The translations under genes and the position numbers were made by a program. This document shows positions 44,098-59,240 of a DNA stretch of 60,000 bases, piece after piece. This stretch comes from Hydractinia symbiolongicarpus. Its lineage: Eukaryota > Cnidaria > Hydrozoa > Anthoathecata > Hydractiniidae. The notes under the pieces were generated by a model. That model was not told the DNA's origin and did not search any database. It saw only the letters and a program-made list of their open reading frames with translations. Within the stretch, counting starts at the first letter, position 1; every line of letters starts with the position of its first letter. The stretch spans positions 25,674,501 to 25,734,500 of the forward strand of contig NC_079879.1 of the NCBI RefSeq assembly GCF_029227915.1, written 5' to 3'.

Positions 44098-46485
44098 TCT
44101 CGGCAAACTCGTACCCAGACTGATAAACTTTAATCTTAATAATAAAATCGGATAGTCTGACATCTTCACGCACATTGCTCTTTTGACTCGACAAACTCGT
44201 ACCCAGACTGATAAACTTTAATCTTATTAATAAAATCGGATAGCTTGGCATCTTCACGCAAATTGCTCTTTTGACTCGACAAATTCGTACCCAGACTGAT
44301 AAACTTTTAATCTTAATAATAAAATCGGATAGCCTGGCATCTTCACGCAAATTGCTCTTTTGACTCGACAAACTCGTACCCAAACTGATAAACTTTTAAT
44401 CTTAATAATAAAATCGGATAGTCTGACATCTTCACGCACATTGCTCTTTTGACTCGACAAACTCGTACCCAGACTGATAAACTTTTAATCTTAATAATAA
44501 AATCGGATAGTCTGACATCTTCACGCACATTGCTCTTTTGACTCGACAAACTCGTACCCAGACTGATAAACTTTAATCTTATTAATAAAATCGGATAGCT
44601 TGGCATCTTCACGCAAATTGCTCTTTTGACTCGACAAATTCGTACCCAGACTGATAAACTTTTAATCTTATTAATAAAATCGGATAGCCTTGGCATCTTC
44701 ACGCAAATTGCTCTTTTGACTCGATAAACTCGTACCCAAACTGATAAACTTTTAATCTTAATAATAAAATCGGATAGTCTGACATCTTCACGCACATTCC
44801 TCATTTGACTCGACAAACTCGTACCCAGACTGATAAACTTTAATCTTATTAATAAAATCGGATAGCTTGGCATCTTCACGCAAATTGCTCTTTTGACTCG
44901 ACAAATTCGTACCCAGACTGATAAACTTTTAATCTTAATAATAAAATCGGATAGCCTTGGCATCTTCACGCAAATTGCTCTTTTGACTCGACAAACTCGT
45001 ACCCAAACTGATAAACTTTAATCTTATTAATAAAATCGGATAGCTTGGCATCTTCACGCAAATTGCTCTTTTGACTCGACAAATTCGTACCCAGACTGAT
45101 AAACTTTTAATCTTAATAATAAAATCGGATAGCCTGGCATCTTCACGCAAATTGCTCTTTTGACTCCACAAACTCGTACCCAGACTGATAAACTTTTAAT
45201 CTTAATAATAAAATCGGATAGCCTGGCATCTTCACGCAAATTGCTCTTTTGACTCGACAAACTCGTACCCAGACTGATAAACTTTAATCTTATTAATAAA
45301 ATCGGATAGCTTGGCATCTTCACGCAAATTGCTCTTTTGACTCGACAAATTCGTACCCAGACTGATAAACTTTTAATCTTAATAATAAAATCGGATAGCC
45401 TTGGCATCTTCACGCAAATTGCTCTTTTGACTCGACAAACTCGTACCCAAACTGATAAACTTTTAATCTTAATAATAAAATCGGATAGTCTGACATCTTC
45501 ACGCACATTGCTCATTTGACTCGACAAACTCGTACCCAGACTGATAAACTTTTAATCTTAATAATAAAATCGGATAGTCTGACATCTTCACGCACATTGC
45601 TCTTTTGACTCGACAAACTCGTACCCAGACTGATAAACTTTAATCTTATTAATAAAATCGGATAGCCTGGCATCTTCACGCAAATTGCTCTTTTGACTCG
45701 ACAAATTCGTACCCAGACTGATAAACTATTAATCTTAATAATAAAATCGGATAGCCTGGCATCTTCACGCAAATTGCTCTTTTGACTCGACAAACACGTA
45801 CCCAGACTGATAAAGTTTTAATCTTAATAATAAAATCGGATAGTCTGACATCTTCACGCACATTGCTCTTTTGACTCGACAAACTCGTACCCAGACTGAT
45901 GAACTTTTAATCTTAATAATAAAATCGGATAGTCTGACATCTTCACGCACATTGCTCTTTTGACTCGACAAACTCGTACCCAGACTGATAAACTTTTAAT
46001 CTTAATAATAAAATCGGATAGCCTGGCATCTTCACGCAAATTGCTCTTTTGACTCCACAAACTCGTACCCAGACTGATAAACTTTTAATCTTAATAATAA
46101 AATCGGATAGTCTGACATCTTCACGCACATTGCTCTTTTGACTCGACAAACTCGTACCCAGACTGATAAACTTTTAATCTTAATAATAAAATCGGATAGT
46201 CTGACATCTTCCCGCACATTGCTCTTTTGACTCGACAAACTCGTACCCAGACTGATAAACTTTTAATTTTAATAATAAAATCGGATAGTCTGACATCTTC
46301 ACGCACATTGTTCTTTTGACTCGACAAACTCGTACCCAGACTGATAAACTTTTAATCTTAATAATAAAATCGGATAGCCTGGCATCTACACGCACATTGT
46401 TCTTTTGACTCGACAAATTCGTACCCAGACTGATAAACTTTTAATCTTAATAATAAAATCGAATAGCTTGACATCTTTTGCCACA
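44098..46485 (-). repeat. 89-bp satellite array, about 27 units with higher-order structure
   Basis: The unit holds ACTCGTACCCAGACTGATAA, an AT-rich middle, AAAATCGGATAGCCTGGCAT and CTTCACGC(A/C)AATTGCTCTT. Most units are 88-89 bp. Variant classes (TTATTAATA + GCTTGG; ATTCG + CCTTGG; CCAAACT + GTCTGACATC) recur in blocks of three (about 267 bp). Open frames through it reflect lack of stops, not genes. Confidence 0.95.
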
Positions 46486-47515
46486 TTAATCTTATATCTC
46501 CACATCAGATTCACTAAGATTAAAATTCGGGCAATGGCTTTAATGTCCCACTATAAAGTATAATTTATAATTCCCCCGGTACAGGTTAAAAGCCTCACAG
46601 ACTTTCTGTGCTCTCAGGCTATGCATCTTACAAATAAATGCACACGTAGACACACAAAGACACAAAATACTTCTTACTCAAAAATACTGTGCTTTCACTT
46701 TACTTCTAAAACGTTGATGATGGTAATGTACTTTCAAAATATCAATAATATTTAATTTTACGCCAATATCGTGATCACTGTTTGCCTTTTATAAACATCC
46801 CCCAATATCAATTACAATTTTTCACTACGCTGTCGTTGGGTCATCTAAAGTATCTGGTCAAGTTTTATTGTTTTTCATCATATAGTAGTTTTAACATTTA
46901 ATCCTTTTATTGTATATATCGATCGTTATTTATGAGTATATAAAGTTTGTAATTATAAATTTGTAACTTGGTTTGGTGGTCATTTTTACCTATTAGATAT
47001 TATCCTATCGAAATGGTCTCCAGTCTATTAGGACAAATAAATAAATGAATATTTACTTACTTACTTAATTCAGGATAGTCTGGTATTTACACTAAATTCC
47101 CTTTTAATCTTAATACTAAAATCGGATAGCCTGACATATTTTTTAATATTTCTCTCATAACTCAACAAACTCGGTACACAGACCTACAATGTTTTATTAT
47201 TTCTAACAGATTTGTGTTTCCATTATCAAAAAGTGAAGAAGAGCCCTGGGGAGGAGGTTGACATTTTGTGTTGTGATTAGCAGTATGATTTTACTAATTT
47301 TGCGTTAACGCGGCGAGTTGCCGTAATTGATCACCGCGGTTAAAATAGAAAATAAAATATGATAATGCTATGGCCGCGAATTTTGCAAACTAGAGACTTT
47401 TGATTTCGATGATTGAATTTGTTTCATCTACAAATATTGAGAAAATATTATAGTTGTTTATATCTAGGTCTCAATATTTTGTATAGCTACATTATATGTT
47501 ATTTAACTATTATAT
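46486..47515. other. No gene; single diverged satellite-like boxes
   Basis: ATCGGATAGCCTGACAT at about 47112 and a weaker copy near 47070 belong to the satellite family. The rest is AT-rich. Confidence 0.4.
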
Positions 47516-47575
47516 GTTTCGCTACTGCGGTTATCATTTTGCGTGACAAACAGACGTATACAGCTATTATAAAGA
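47516..47575 (+). repeat. 3' end of the ACTAGTCG/GACAGACAGAC repeat
   Basis: TTTCGCTACTGCGGTTATCA then TTTTGCGTGACAAACAGACG and TATACAGCTATTATA match the last 60 bp of the insertion at 22670-22791. Confidence 0.5.
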
Positions 47576-49300
47576 AGCAGGGGAGCTTTAAACGCCGGGA
47601 TCAGCCACAAGTAGCTGTGTGACACTTCGTGGAACGCCCAGTAAAGTACTTAATAAGACCCGCAGAGTTGAGCGCTTCAGTATAGGAATGAAGTAAAGCA
47701 CACACAAAATTATGGTGTTTTATTCTCCCACAATTTTAGCTGAAATAAAAACACAGTTTACAACCCGTTGGTACACCGTCATGGAAAAAACAGTTGACCA
47801 ACCTTTTATATTTTTCAGAATATACTCAAAGCTGAGCAGTTAGGTAAAAAAAGAGGTAAAAAATGCCGCGCATAAAATTTATCGCAACTTCGGTTAAATA
47901 GAAACACAGGAAATAGCCTGTCGTTAACAATGGGATGAGCGCTTGGTACAGGTATACTGTCTCGAACATGCTATATGCAAAATATATACCATTTTCCAAA
48001 AAATTATATCCTAACAGCCCGTCGTTGCTCCGTCTAGCTAAAAAATCACTCAGCAATTTTTCTTTGTGGAATATATTTTCATGACTGTTATAAAAGTTGT
48101 AGTTACTTAACGTGGCTACGTGCCTCAGCTTTTCACATGCCTACATGCCTTAATTTTTGTGTGATAATTCTTTTTGTTGGATACTCCTCGTTGTTGCTAA
48201 AGAATCCAGTAGTAGGCGTTGTTAGTCTACTCTGAGTCAATGGAAAATCACGTGTTTTTTGTTGTTGTTGATACTTCAATGGGACCTTCACAATCTTTTT
48301 AAAAGCCTTGAACAGCAAAATTTCAACGCCTTAATTTTAAAAGGATTCATCTTTCGCAAAAATTATTTCCCTTAATTTCCCAATTATTTCGAATCGTGAA
48401 GGTTTATTAATGAAATCCCAATTACCGCAGAAGCACTAGGGCACGTAAGTACATAAAGTACGTTGCGAAAATAAGGCGCGTAGACACATAAAGCACGTAA
48501 CCACGAGGGCACGTAAGGCACGTAATTTAGCAGACCCTGTACATGGCTAGAGAACGAGATGATATACAATCCCGATCGATATTAATACTTTTTTTCCGGT
48601 CCTTTTAGTCATCGCAATCTCTTGTAGGCAAAATTATGTTATACATCTGGAACTCCGTTATCTCAAATTTTCGTTTTGTGGAACTATTTTTCCGGTCCTT
48701 TCAGCTCACAGGACGTATATTTATAACAGTATTTTTTACTGATATACTCATCCTGTATATAAATTCAGAAATAAAAATAATAATAATAATAATCATTTTA
48801 TTACGAACTGGATATAGCCTAGAGAAAGCAGAGTAATACTTTAAGCTTTTTTGGAAAGAAGTAAGTTTAGTAACAATCACATACTACTATCAATATATAT
48901 ATATATATATATTTCTTTTTTCTGTTCCTCGTTTTCGGCTAAACGAGTATTTTATCTCGAACTTCAGAAGGTCTTCGACGCTCGATAACTCGACTATCCT
49001 TTATCTCAAACTTTCGACGTCCTAAACTTTTTTATCAGTTCCCTGAGAGTTTGGGTCGACCGTATTTATTTTAACACGTGGTATTAAGAAGAAAAAAAGT
49101 ACAAAAGGAGATCGACAAACCTGACACCACCACTTTCAAACCAAAATGGCCTTCGTTACATGTTTTCGTTTTTTTCTTTTTCTTTTGATTCTACCTTAAT
49201 TCTGTAAACAAAATCCGCAAAAATCGCGTTCTGCGGAAATTTTCCGAAATAAAGCTGCGGCGCATCTTTTTCGAACAAAATACGACTATTATTAAAGAGA
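47576..49300. other. No supported gene
   Basis: Short minus frames at 47826-48056 and 48133-48318 have no motif. GCACGTAAG-type repeats occur at 48430-48525 and a (TA)n tract at 48893-48912. Confidence 0.35.
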
Positions 49301-49512
49301 CTAGTCGTTAGCCCGTGGAAAAATCCACATGTCCGTCCGTCCTTTAAATTTACCAATCCCGACACATTGGATAAAATTTATCGCATTTGATATTCGTGTT
49401 TCCGTAGCACGATTTTCTAACTCAGCGGAGCGTTTGAGCAGAGACAGACAAATTACGGCTAGACTAGTCAGTCCTCAACACAATGTTTTCGTGTGGACAG
49501 ACAGACCCTTAT
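49301..49512 (+). repeat. Longer member of the ACTAGTCG/GACAGACAGAC repeat family
   Basis: It begins CTAGTCGTTAGCCCGTGGAA and ends GTGTGGACAGACAGACCC. ATTAAAGA/ATTAAGATA-like flanks may be a target duplication. The internal part differs from the 122-bp copy. Confidence 0.5.
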
Positions 49513-50347
49513 TAAGATAGGGAGCATAGACTTACAGCCTTTGATCTGAAAAGTAATAGTCACCATGAATTGAATTGTAGTCTGTAATAAAAGGCATTAA
49601 ACATATTCGTAACATGTCGGGATCACCATTTAACCTAAAAATATGCTGACAAGCTTAACTGATCTGAAAGTTTTTTAGAAATTATGCACTGGCACTAAAC
49701 AAATAATTTTGTTACATTAGTTGTATATATTCTGTTTGTACTCAAATTATTCATTTTTGATTTTTACGAATTAGAGCCCCGGAATCTCAATCATTACGAT
49801 ATGATCACCACGCTTTAACTGATGGAATTTTTTGTCCGTATTTTATATACATGTTGACCATTTCAGTTAAGTGCAAAGAAGTTATTTCATATTAAAAGAA
49901 ATTCCGTAATGCTACATCTGGTGTGCGTCACCGAGTAACATAGTTTCATTTTTGTCAGGCAACCCAAAATTCTCTGTTTACACGTCCTTGCCACGCCAAA
50001 AAATTGCATTACATTGCGTTGTAAAAACATAAATAAAAGTGCCAATTTTCCGAAATTTTAAAGACGTACAAACTGTCTAACAAACTAAAGTTTTACACAA
50101 AAATCTTCAAATATAGCTACTGAAATTCACAAAACTAAAAAGCATTAAAGAAATCAAAAATCTACTGTTTCTTAGACTGTTTTGGTTTCGCCATCATTAT
50201 TTTTCACTCGCTAGAAGTCGTAGTTTTTTCTTGACGTCACGTGGTTTATGCTTACCGAACACGGCGTCCTTTTAAGAAAAATTTAGGTTAGGCAGAGAAA
50301 TCTTATAATTTTTACAACCCTGGGTTTTGGGTTGTGAAACGGTCCCG
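49513..50347. other. No gene seen
   Basis: AT-rich, no motif or splice-supported frame. Confidence 0.35.
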
Positions 50348-50386
50348 ACTCTGGTACAGACCTGTTCAACTGGTCTGTACCAGAGT
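50348..50386. other. Perfect hairpin, 15-bp arms and 9-nt loop
   Basis: ACTCTGGTACAGACC and its exact complement GGTCTGTACCAGAGT flank TGTTCAACT. No U-tract follows that would suggest a Pol III terminator. Origin unknown. Confidence 0.7.
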
Positions 50387-50439
50387 GATGCTCGTATCAC
50401 CGTCTGAATGTTAGAAAAAATACAGATGCCCTGCTTGAT

Positions 50440-51125
50440 TTTTTCACAAACTCGTAGCCAGACCGATAACATGTTAATCTTAGTAATAAAGGTGGATAGC
50501 GTAACATCTTTTCACGCATTGATTCTATATCTCTGCAGAAGAGTCGTGCCCAGACATTATGAATTCTATTTTAAATAACTCCTTTGGTGCATTACTCTTA
50601 TAACTTGACAAACTCGTACCCAGACCGACGACATTTTAATCCTAGTAATAAATTCGGATAGCCTGACATTTTTTCGCACATTGCTTATATATCTCAGTAA
50701 ACTCGTACCCCAACCGACATAATTCAATTTTAAGTAATAAATTCGGATAGCCTGACATCTTTTCGCATATTACTCTTATAACTCGACAAACTCGTACCCA
50801 GACCGACGATATTTTAATCCTAGTAATAAATTCGGATAGCCTGACATTTTTTCGCACATTGCTTATATATCTCAGTAAACTCGTACCCCAACCGACATAA
50901 TTCAATTTTAAGTAATAAATTCGGATAGCCTGACATCTTTTCGCATATTAATCTTACAACTCGACACACTCGTACCCAGACCGATAACATTTTCAACTCA
51001 CCAATAAATTCGGATAGCCCGCTATGTTTTTGCACATTGCTTTTATAACTCAGCAAACTCGTACCCTGACTGTTTTGCTAATATAATTGAAAACTAGTAC
51101 CCAGGCTGACATTGTTTCAATCTCT
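50440..51125 (-). repeat. Diverged array related to the 89-bp satellite
   Basis: Seven or so units carry ACTCGTACCCAGACCGA(C/T) and AATTCGGATAGCCTGACAT. A block of about 180 bp is duplicated nearly exactly (50640-50760 and 50820-50940), again indicating multi-unit amplification. Confidence 0.85.
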
Positions 51126-51129
51126 GTAA

Positions 51130-51746
51130 TAAAACGCCAGTTCCGTGTGTCTGTCTGTCATTTTTGCAAAGTGGATTATTATATTCACTACTTTCTTTGA
51201 TAAAGTCTATAAAACATCACCTATAAATTTGTTCTGTAAAGTACTAAACTTTGATGTTAACATAATGTTGACGTCAAAGGAAAGTATATTAATTAATGAA
51301 GCAATTACATTCCACCTAAAACTTTAAGGCCAAATAACTTGGAAATTTTTCACCGCGTGGGTAACTAAGGACCACCTTGGAGCAATTTGGGTAAGTTTCC
51401 CAAGCCTGGGTCCCCAATCCGTTTCGGAAGAGACGGGTCGATGACGTCATCAGAAAATATACAAATTTCTTAAAATAATTTTTTGCATATTTGTTCGTTT
51501 TTGCTGAGGTCAGCAAAATGTTTAAACCCTCATATCTCCTTAAGTGTTTGTCCAAAACAAATGATCCTATACATTATTTAAATCAGCTATTCAAGCTCTA
51601 CACCATAAAGGCAACAAGTAAACAAATTTCCAAGAAAAAACATTTTGTCTCTTGACAGATCCTAGCTGACGTCATCAAAATTTAAATAACGGTCCCATTT
51701 TCGTTATCCTGTCTAAGTGGATTTTTCCACAGGCTTTATCGACTAG
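51130..51746 (-). mobile_element. About 617-bp member of the ACTAGTCG/GACAGACAGAC family
   Basis: On the minus strand it starts CTAGTCGATAAAGCCTGTGG followed by AAAAATCCAC (51746 leftward) and ends TGACAGACAGACACACGG (about 51135). It therefore shares both ends with the 122-bp insertion but has a longer interior, with two GATGACGTCA-like boxes. It sits at the edge of the satellite relative. Confidence 0.5.
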
Positions 51747-54203
51747 TTCAAATACTAATTTTAGACCTTCTTGTTTTTTAATGATGTTGGAAGACCTGCA
51801 AAATTTTGTATATAGTCTGTATATTATATTACAGAGGCCTGTATATTATTATACAGACCACTGCTTTTAACAAACAATAAAAAGTTCTATCGGGAGTGTG
51901 ATATAAAGATAAATAATCATTCCGTTACAGTGATAAAAGTTCAATAAACTATAAAAATATTGTAAGAGTTTTTTCTTTATTCTCTTCTTCTTTTGCAGAT
52001 ATGACTTTCTCGTAAAACAGCATTAAGTTTTTCTAAAATATAAAATCATCTATCAAAATCTGGACAAAACTAAACACTATGCAGTGACGCACTTTGTATG
52101 TTTCATGGTGTCATATAAAAGAGTTTTGATAAATTAGCGTGTTGTAATATATTTATACGTTATACATACCTTGAACCTATAAATTAGATCCATTTCTTTA
52201 AATTTATAAATTACATCGGTATACTTGTGCTGTCATTAGAGAGCTTCAATTTACACTAAGGTGCCACCATTTACCTGGATACATAAACATGTGCTAAAAA
52301 ATCACATTGAAATGTGATTAAACATTGTTTTTAACTACTCCACAAAGCAGTTTGTGTACACTCTTACACAGGTGCAGTAGGTGAAAAAAAAGTTACTCCA
52401 TACCTGAAATATCGATAATCCCCAGATTGCACATATTCTTGCCTTTTTCATTTCAGTGCTTCCCATCAGGTAATATTATGAACTCTAAAGTGAAATTGTT
52501 TAGAAATATGAGAGGTTTAAAAAAATTTTTAACCATGCTTTCACAGAAAATTGCCCACAATTAAGGACACTATCAATCCAATTTAACAATTTAATTTTCA
52601 AATTGTCAGTTTTCTTAATCATTGCTTAGTGTGATATATACAACTACCTTTTTGCTCATTAAAAGAAAACATGCATCCAATTTTTAGATAAACAGTGTTG
52701 ATGAGAAAATTTGAAAAATTAGATTGATCGTGTAATACTCCGAAGTTTTGTGAAGAAACACTGCTACACATACAATAATAGGAAAGATACGCATAAAGAA
52801 TTTCAGAAATTACTTATACACACTTTTTTGTAATAAATCATTTTTTAAGAATATATATATATATATATATATATATAAGCAATTTATAAGTATTTGTAAG
52901 TTCTTGTTAGATTATCTAGGTAGAATTTTCCAGACACTTTTCAAATATTTGCAATAATTTTTTTACAATGCACTACAAGAATATGTTAAAAAAATAATTC
53001 GAAATAAGAAAATTCTAGCAGTTTTCCAAGTGAAAGGACAAAAAAATTTCAAACTTAAACAATTACTAATAAAACCTTAACAAAACACCCTGCTTTTCTA
53101 CCAGTAGAAGAAATAGTACTAGCAGATCCTATATTATGCGTAATCAAAGCTTATCAAGGTCTATAATTACTGGACAAACTTTCCATAATTTATAAACAGA
53201 CACAAAATGATAATATTTTAACAATATCTACAAAGTTTCTGTTACTGTTTTACTGTCACAGTATATACAAATTGTTTTGACAAAGTAAAACATTTTATCA
53301 CTTAAATTACAACTGAGTTAAAACTTTTATCCCAAAGTAAAAGAAATTAAGAATGTAGTAAAAAAATTGACAAGAAGAATTCTCAAAAAAATTAAGAATA
53401 TTTTGCCTATGCTTAGTTTAAATATATCTGGAACTTCATCGCAAACTGCGTTTTGACAAGCTTTAGAATAATCTCTTTTTCACAATTAAACGATATAGGT
53501 CATATATGTGATTGAGCATCCTGAGACTCATTTCCTAAACATGAATATATATCAAAAATATAACTTCAGCAAACAGACAAATAGTGAACTATTTTTCTTA
53601 TGTGGTGCTTTAGGAGCATTGTAACAGAATTAGTGTAACAGAATTAGTTTAGAAATTTAGGCATATTTAAAGAGGCAGACAAGATAACTGGCACATGATA
53701 GTCAAAGCCCTGAATAACATATTATCGTAATTATATTTATTGTGAATCATATAGCTATAGTTTCAAAAGTATGAAATGATTTAAGATAATGCTTAGCTAG
53801 CTATCTAGATTCGTGGATGTGCAGGTTAGAATTTTCTAATTTTTCCAGATCAGTCATGAAAAAGAACAGCTAGCTAAAGCTACAGAGCACACCTTTCGAC
53901 TTGCTAACCTTGTTTAATAAAGTTAAATTTCTCTAAAGCACAGGGCTGTGCTATCTAGCTACAGACAAGAGGGTCATTATTAGCTATATATTTATTTTTT
54001 AAACAATTGTCAAGTTATCACAACACCAGGCACCTATAAAGTTACACACTCAAACTAACATAGCAATAAGTCTTGTATTTTTAACTTCAATGTAGCTAGC
54101 TATATATATTTAATAGTACCATAACAACAACTCAATATGTATGTTTAGATAATCACGTAATTAGGACTAATACAGCTATTAGTTTAGAAAAACTTTAGTC
54201 TCC
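51747..54203. other. No gene seen
   Basis: AT-rich throughout with (TA)n at 52853-52876 and GCTAGCTA clusters from 53790. No frame with coding character. Confidence 0.4.
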
Positions 54204-54245
54204 GTATAACCTATATGATTAGCTAGCTAATCATATAGGTTATAC
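54204..54245. other. Perfect 42-bp palindrome centred on GCTAGC
   Basis: Each 21-bp arm starts GTATAACCTATATGATTAGC; the two arms are exact complements with no spacer. Confidence 0.9.
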
Positions 54246-54338
54246 TTAGCTTATTAAACAAGCATCCTCTTACAGAGATGGTCCGCCAGACTGTCAACCA
54301 TTATTAAACACAAGTGGAAATGTTAACGGCGGCCGACA

Positions 54339-54484
54339 AGGATGGCAGGCTATCCTATGAAGATGGCAGGCTATCCTATGAAGATGGCAGGCTATCCTAT
54401 GAGATGGCAGGCTATCCTACGAGATGGCAGGCTATCCTATGAAGATGGCAGGCTATCCGAAAAAGATGTCAGGCTATCCTAAAT
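54339..54484 (-). repeat. Minisatellite of about 7 units, 20-22 bp, core GGATAGCCTGCCATC
   Basis: Plus-strand units read AGATGGCAGGCTATCCTATG with one-base length changes. The last units change to GATGTCAGGCTATCC and run into AATTAGGAACATCC and the (ATT)n tract. Confidence 0.9.
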
Positions 54485-54500
54485 CCAATTAGGAACATCC

Positions 54501-57048
<2,548 letters not shown>

Positions 57049-58227
57049 ATGAAGACAAAAGAAGAGGTAGCAAGAACTTACGATAAAGATGGCTACAAAC
57101 TTCGAGCTGGTTGCCTCTGTTATAAAGATGAAAGTGAGAAAGAGGTTTGTGTGCGCGTTTGTTATGTGCTTATATGTTTGTACATATCATTGTATGTCAG
57201 AAGAGATTGATACAATGTTGTTTTTTGTTAGATTTTATTAGTCACGAGTTCTCGTTATCATGACCGTTGGGTGGTTCCAGCAGGTGGAATTGATCCAGGT
57301 GAAACCCCGTGTGATGCAGCTGTTAGGGAGGTATTTGAAGAGGTAGGTTTTTAGTGAAGTATTTCTTGTCGTTGTTGTTGTTTGTTGCTGTGTGTTGTGA
57401 TTGTTTGTTGTTGTTGTCTTTGTGTAAAAGCAATAAGAATGTTCATTTATTTTGTTTTGTTAATTTAACTAAAATCAATACACATTTTTAGGCTGGTGTG
57501 AAGGGCAGTGTGGGTGCCTTTCTGGGCATCTTTCAGGTTTGTTGATTTTTTTTGTTTGCTTGATACTTAAAATCGTTCAATATTTTCTTTAAAGTTTTTT
57601 TAAATATTTCAGAACGATAAAAGAAAAAGTCGGACATATGTGTATTCAATGGTTGTGAAGGATATGTTGAAACCAATTGGTAAAATATTTTTATTACACA
57701 CTTGATAAATTTGTTTACAAACTGGATTTTCAGGTTAACAAAAAATTGACAAAAATGTCGCGTGCTTTGTGTGGCAAGAAGGGTTTTGCAATACATTTTT
57801 TGATATCATTTATCACGTGTAATACAATCCTATCACGTGTTATATAAATGTAAACTTCAAACTGTTTCCACCAATCACAAGGTTGTATTAAGAATATTCA
57901 CGTCGCTAGAACATGAAATTGAATGTTTATTTTTCGTGCTTGTTATTTATATTTCTCTATTATGTCATGTCTTCAGTTAGCCGATAAGAATGGTTGTTAA
58001 ACTTCACCTAGAAAACCTGAACTATTTGTATTCCTTTAACTTCTACTTAGTTTTGTCCACATTTAGAGTGCAAAGAAAGAAAGTGGTTTATCGTGAAAGA
58101 TGCATTATTTATGTTAAATCACCGCCCCGTTCAACAGACCTACATAACAACCGCTATTGACAAGAAAGTATCCAACACTGTCTTGACATCCTCACAGAAG
58201 AAAGTTCTTGGAAATCTTCTGGGGTAA
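57049..58227 (+). CDS. NUDT3: Diphosphoinositol polyphosphate phosphohydrolase (Nudix), five exons
   Basis: Exons 57049-57144, 57232-57342, 57492-57536, 57613-57679 and 58067-58227 sum to 480 nt (159 aa plus stop) with matching phases and GT-AG sites. The Nudix box GGIDPGETPCDAAVREVFEE continues into AGV across the exon 2/3 junction and fits G-x5-E-x7-REUxEExGU. The lead RAGCLCYK, the basic loop NDKRKSRTYVYSM, the WF motif (KERKWF) and the HRPVQ segment match animal DIPP enzymes, which remove the beta-phosphate from diphosphoinositol phosphates and cleave diadenosine polyphosphates in the cytosol. Length is close to the family norm of about 170. NUDT4 is an equally good name. Confidence 0.88.
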
Positions 58228-59240
58228 AAAATATTCGCAATCAAAACTTTTCTATTCAACAGGGTAAAAATCGCCATTTAAAGGTGGTTTACGTTAAACA
58301 GTCTGTCGTCGTTAAAGTTTTATTCAAAATAACTGACTTAAAGATATATGTCGACTTATTGTTTATCAAAATATACCATGCGGTGTACTTATGACAAAAT
58401 AATTATTACCCATTAAGTTATTATATAATAAAATCGGGAAATAACCCTGTTTAATTATGCCATAGCGCATTTGTTTAGCTGAATGTTTCTAAGGTTAGGT
58501 CTTGGTGGTGTGTTTTTATTTTTACTTAGTAATTAAGAACGCCATCTTGAGTTTTGATTTGGTTAACTTTTCATTGCGTGGCCGAGACAAACGCGAGTCG
58601 TGCTTTCTGAGTTGCGTTGTTTCTCGTTTTCTTAAAACAATTGTTAATGTGATAAAAACGATAATGTATATAGATTTACTTAAATTTACTTTTGTATTTA
58701 TTTATAGTAAACGAAATTGCAGCAAATAGTCTGTTGCTTCTTTCATATTTTGAAGTACTTTTTTTTTGTAGTTTGCATTACAAGAATTTCTTGTCTAGAA
58801 ACTCTTAACAATGGCTAAACTTTGTAAAAAACCCGTCTTGTTTAAAATAGTTATGGTGGAACTTTCCTTTAGCTGACATTCCCTAAAGACGATCACACTT
58901 TACTGGCGTAACCATTACAGCTAAGATTTATGCTTTGCATTTTTTGTTTCTAATTTTACTTATTTCTATTTTTTTATAATCTTTCAAAATAGTTCTCTTT
59001 TTTTCATCCAATGGATTTTGCCTTGATACTCAAGCAATAAGTAATTTCCATCCGTATCAGCCAAGCTTGTAAAGCATAGAAGAATTTTAGGTCGAACCTC
59101 TTCGAGGCGAACATGACTATTGTGATCATATCTCGTAATATGGTTTCGGCTGCGGCAGAAAATAAAATTATAAAATCATGTACTACTTTTAACTTTGCGT
59201 ACGAAATATTAGCTCGTTTGATAAATCTTTCAGGGAGTTA
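58228..59240. other. No gene seen; 3' flank of the Nudix gene
   Basis: AT-rich. The plus frame 58502-58729 has no support. Confidence 0.35.

Noticed and set aside
44093-46416. Many overlapping 60-200 codon ORFs with SLSVWVRVCRVKRA-type repeats
   Set aside because: They are frames through the 89-bp satellite; unit length not divisible by three makes the same peptides recur in rotating frames.
44098-46485. CRISPR-like look of evenly spaced repeats
   Set aside because: Units are contiguous with no unique spacers and the genome is eukaryotic.
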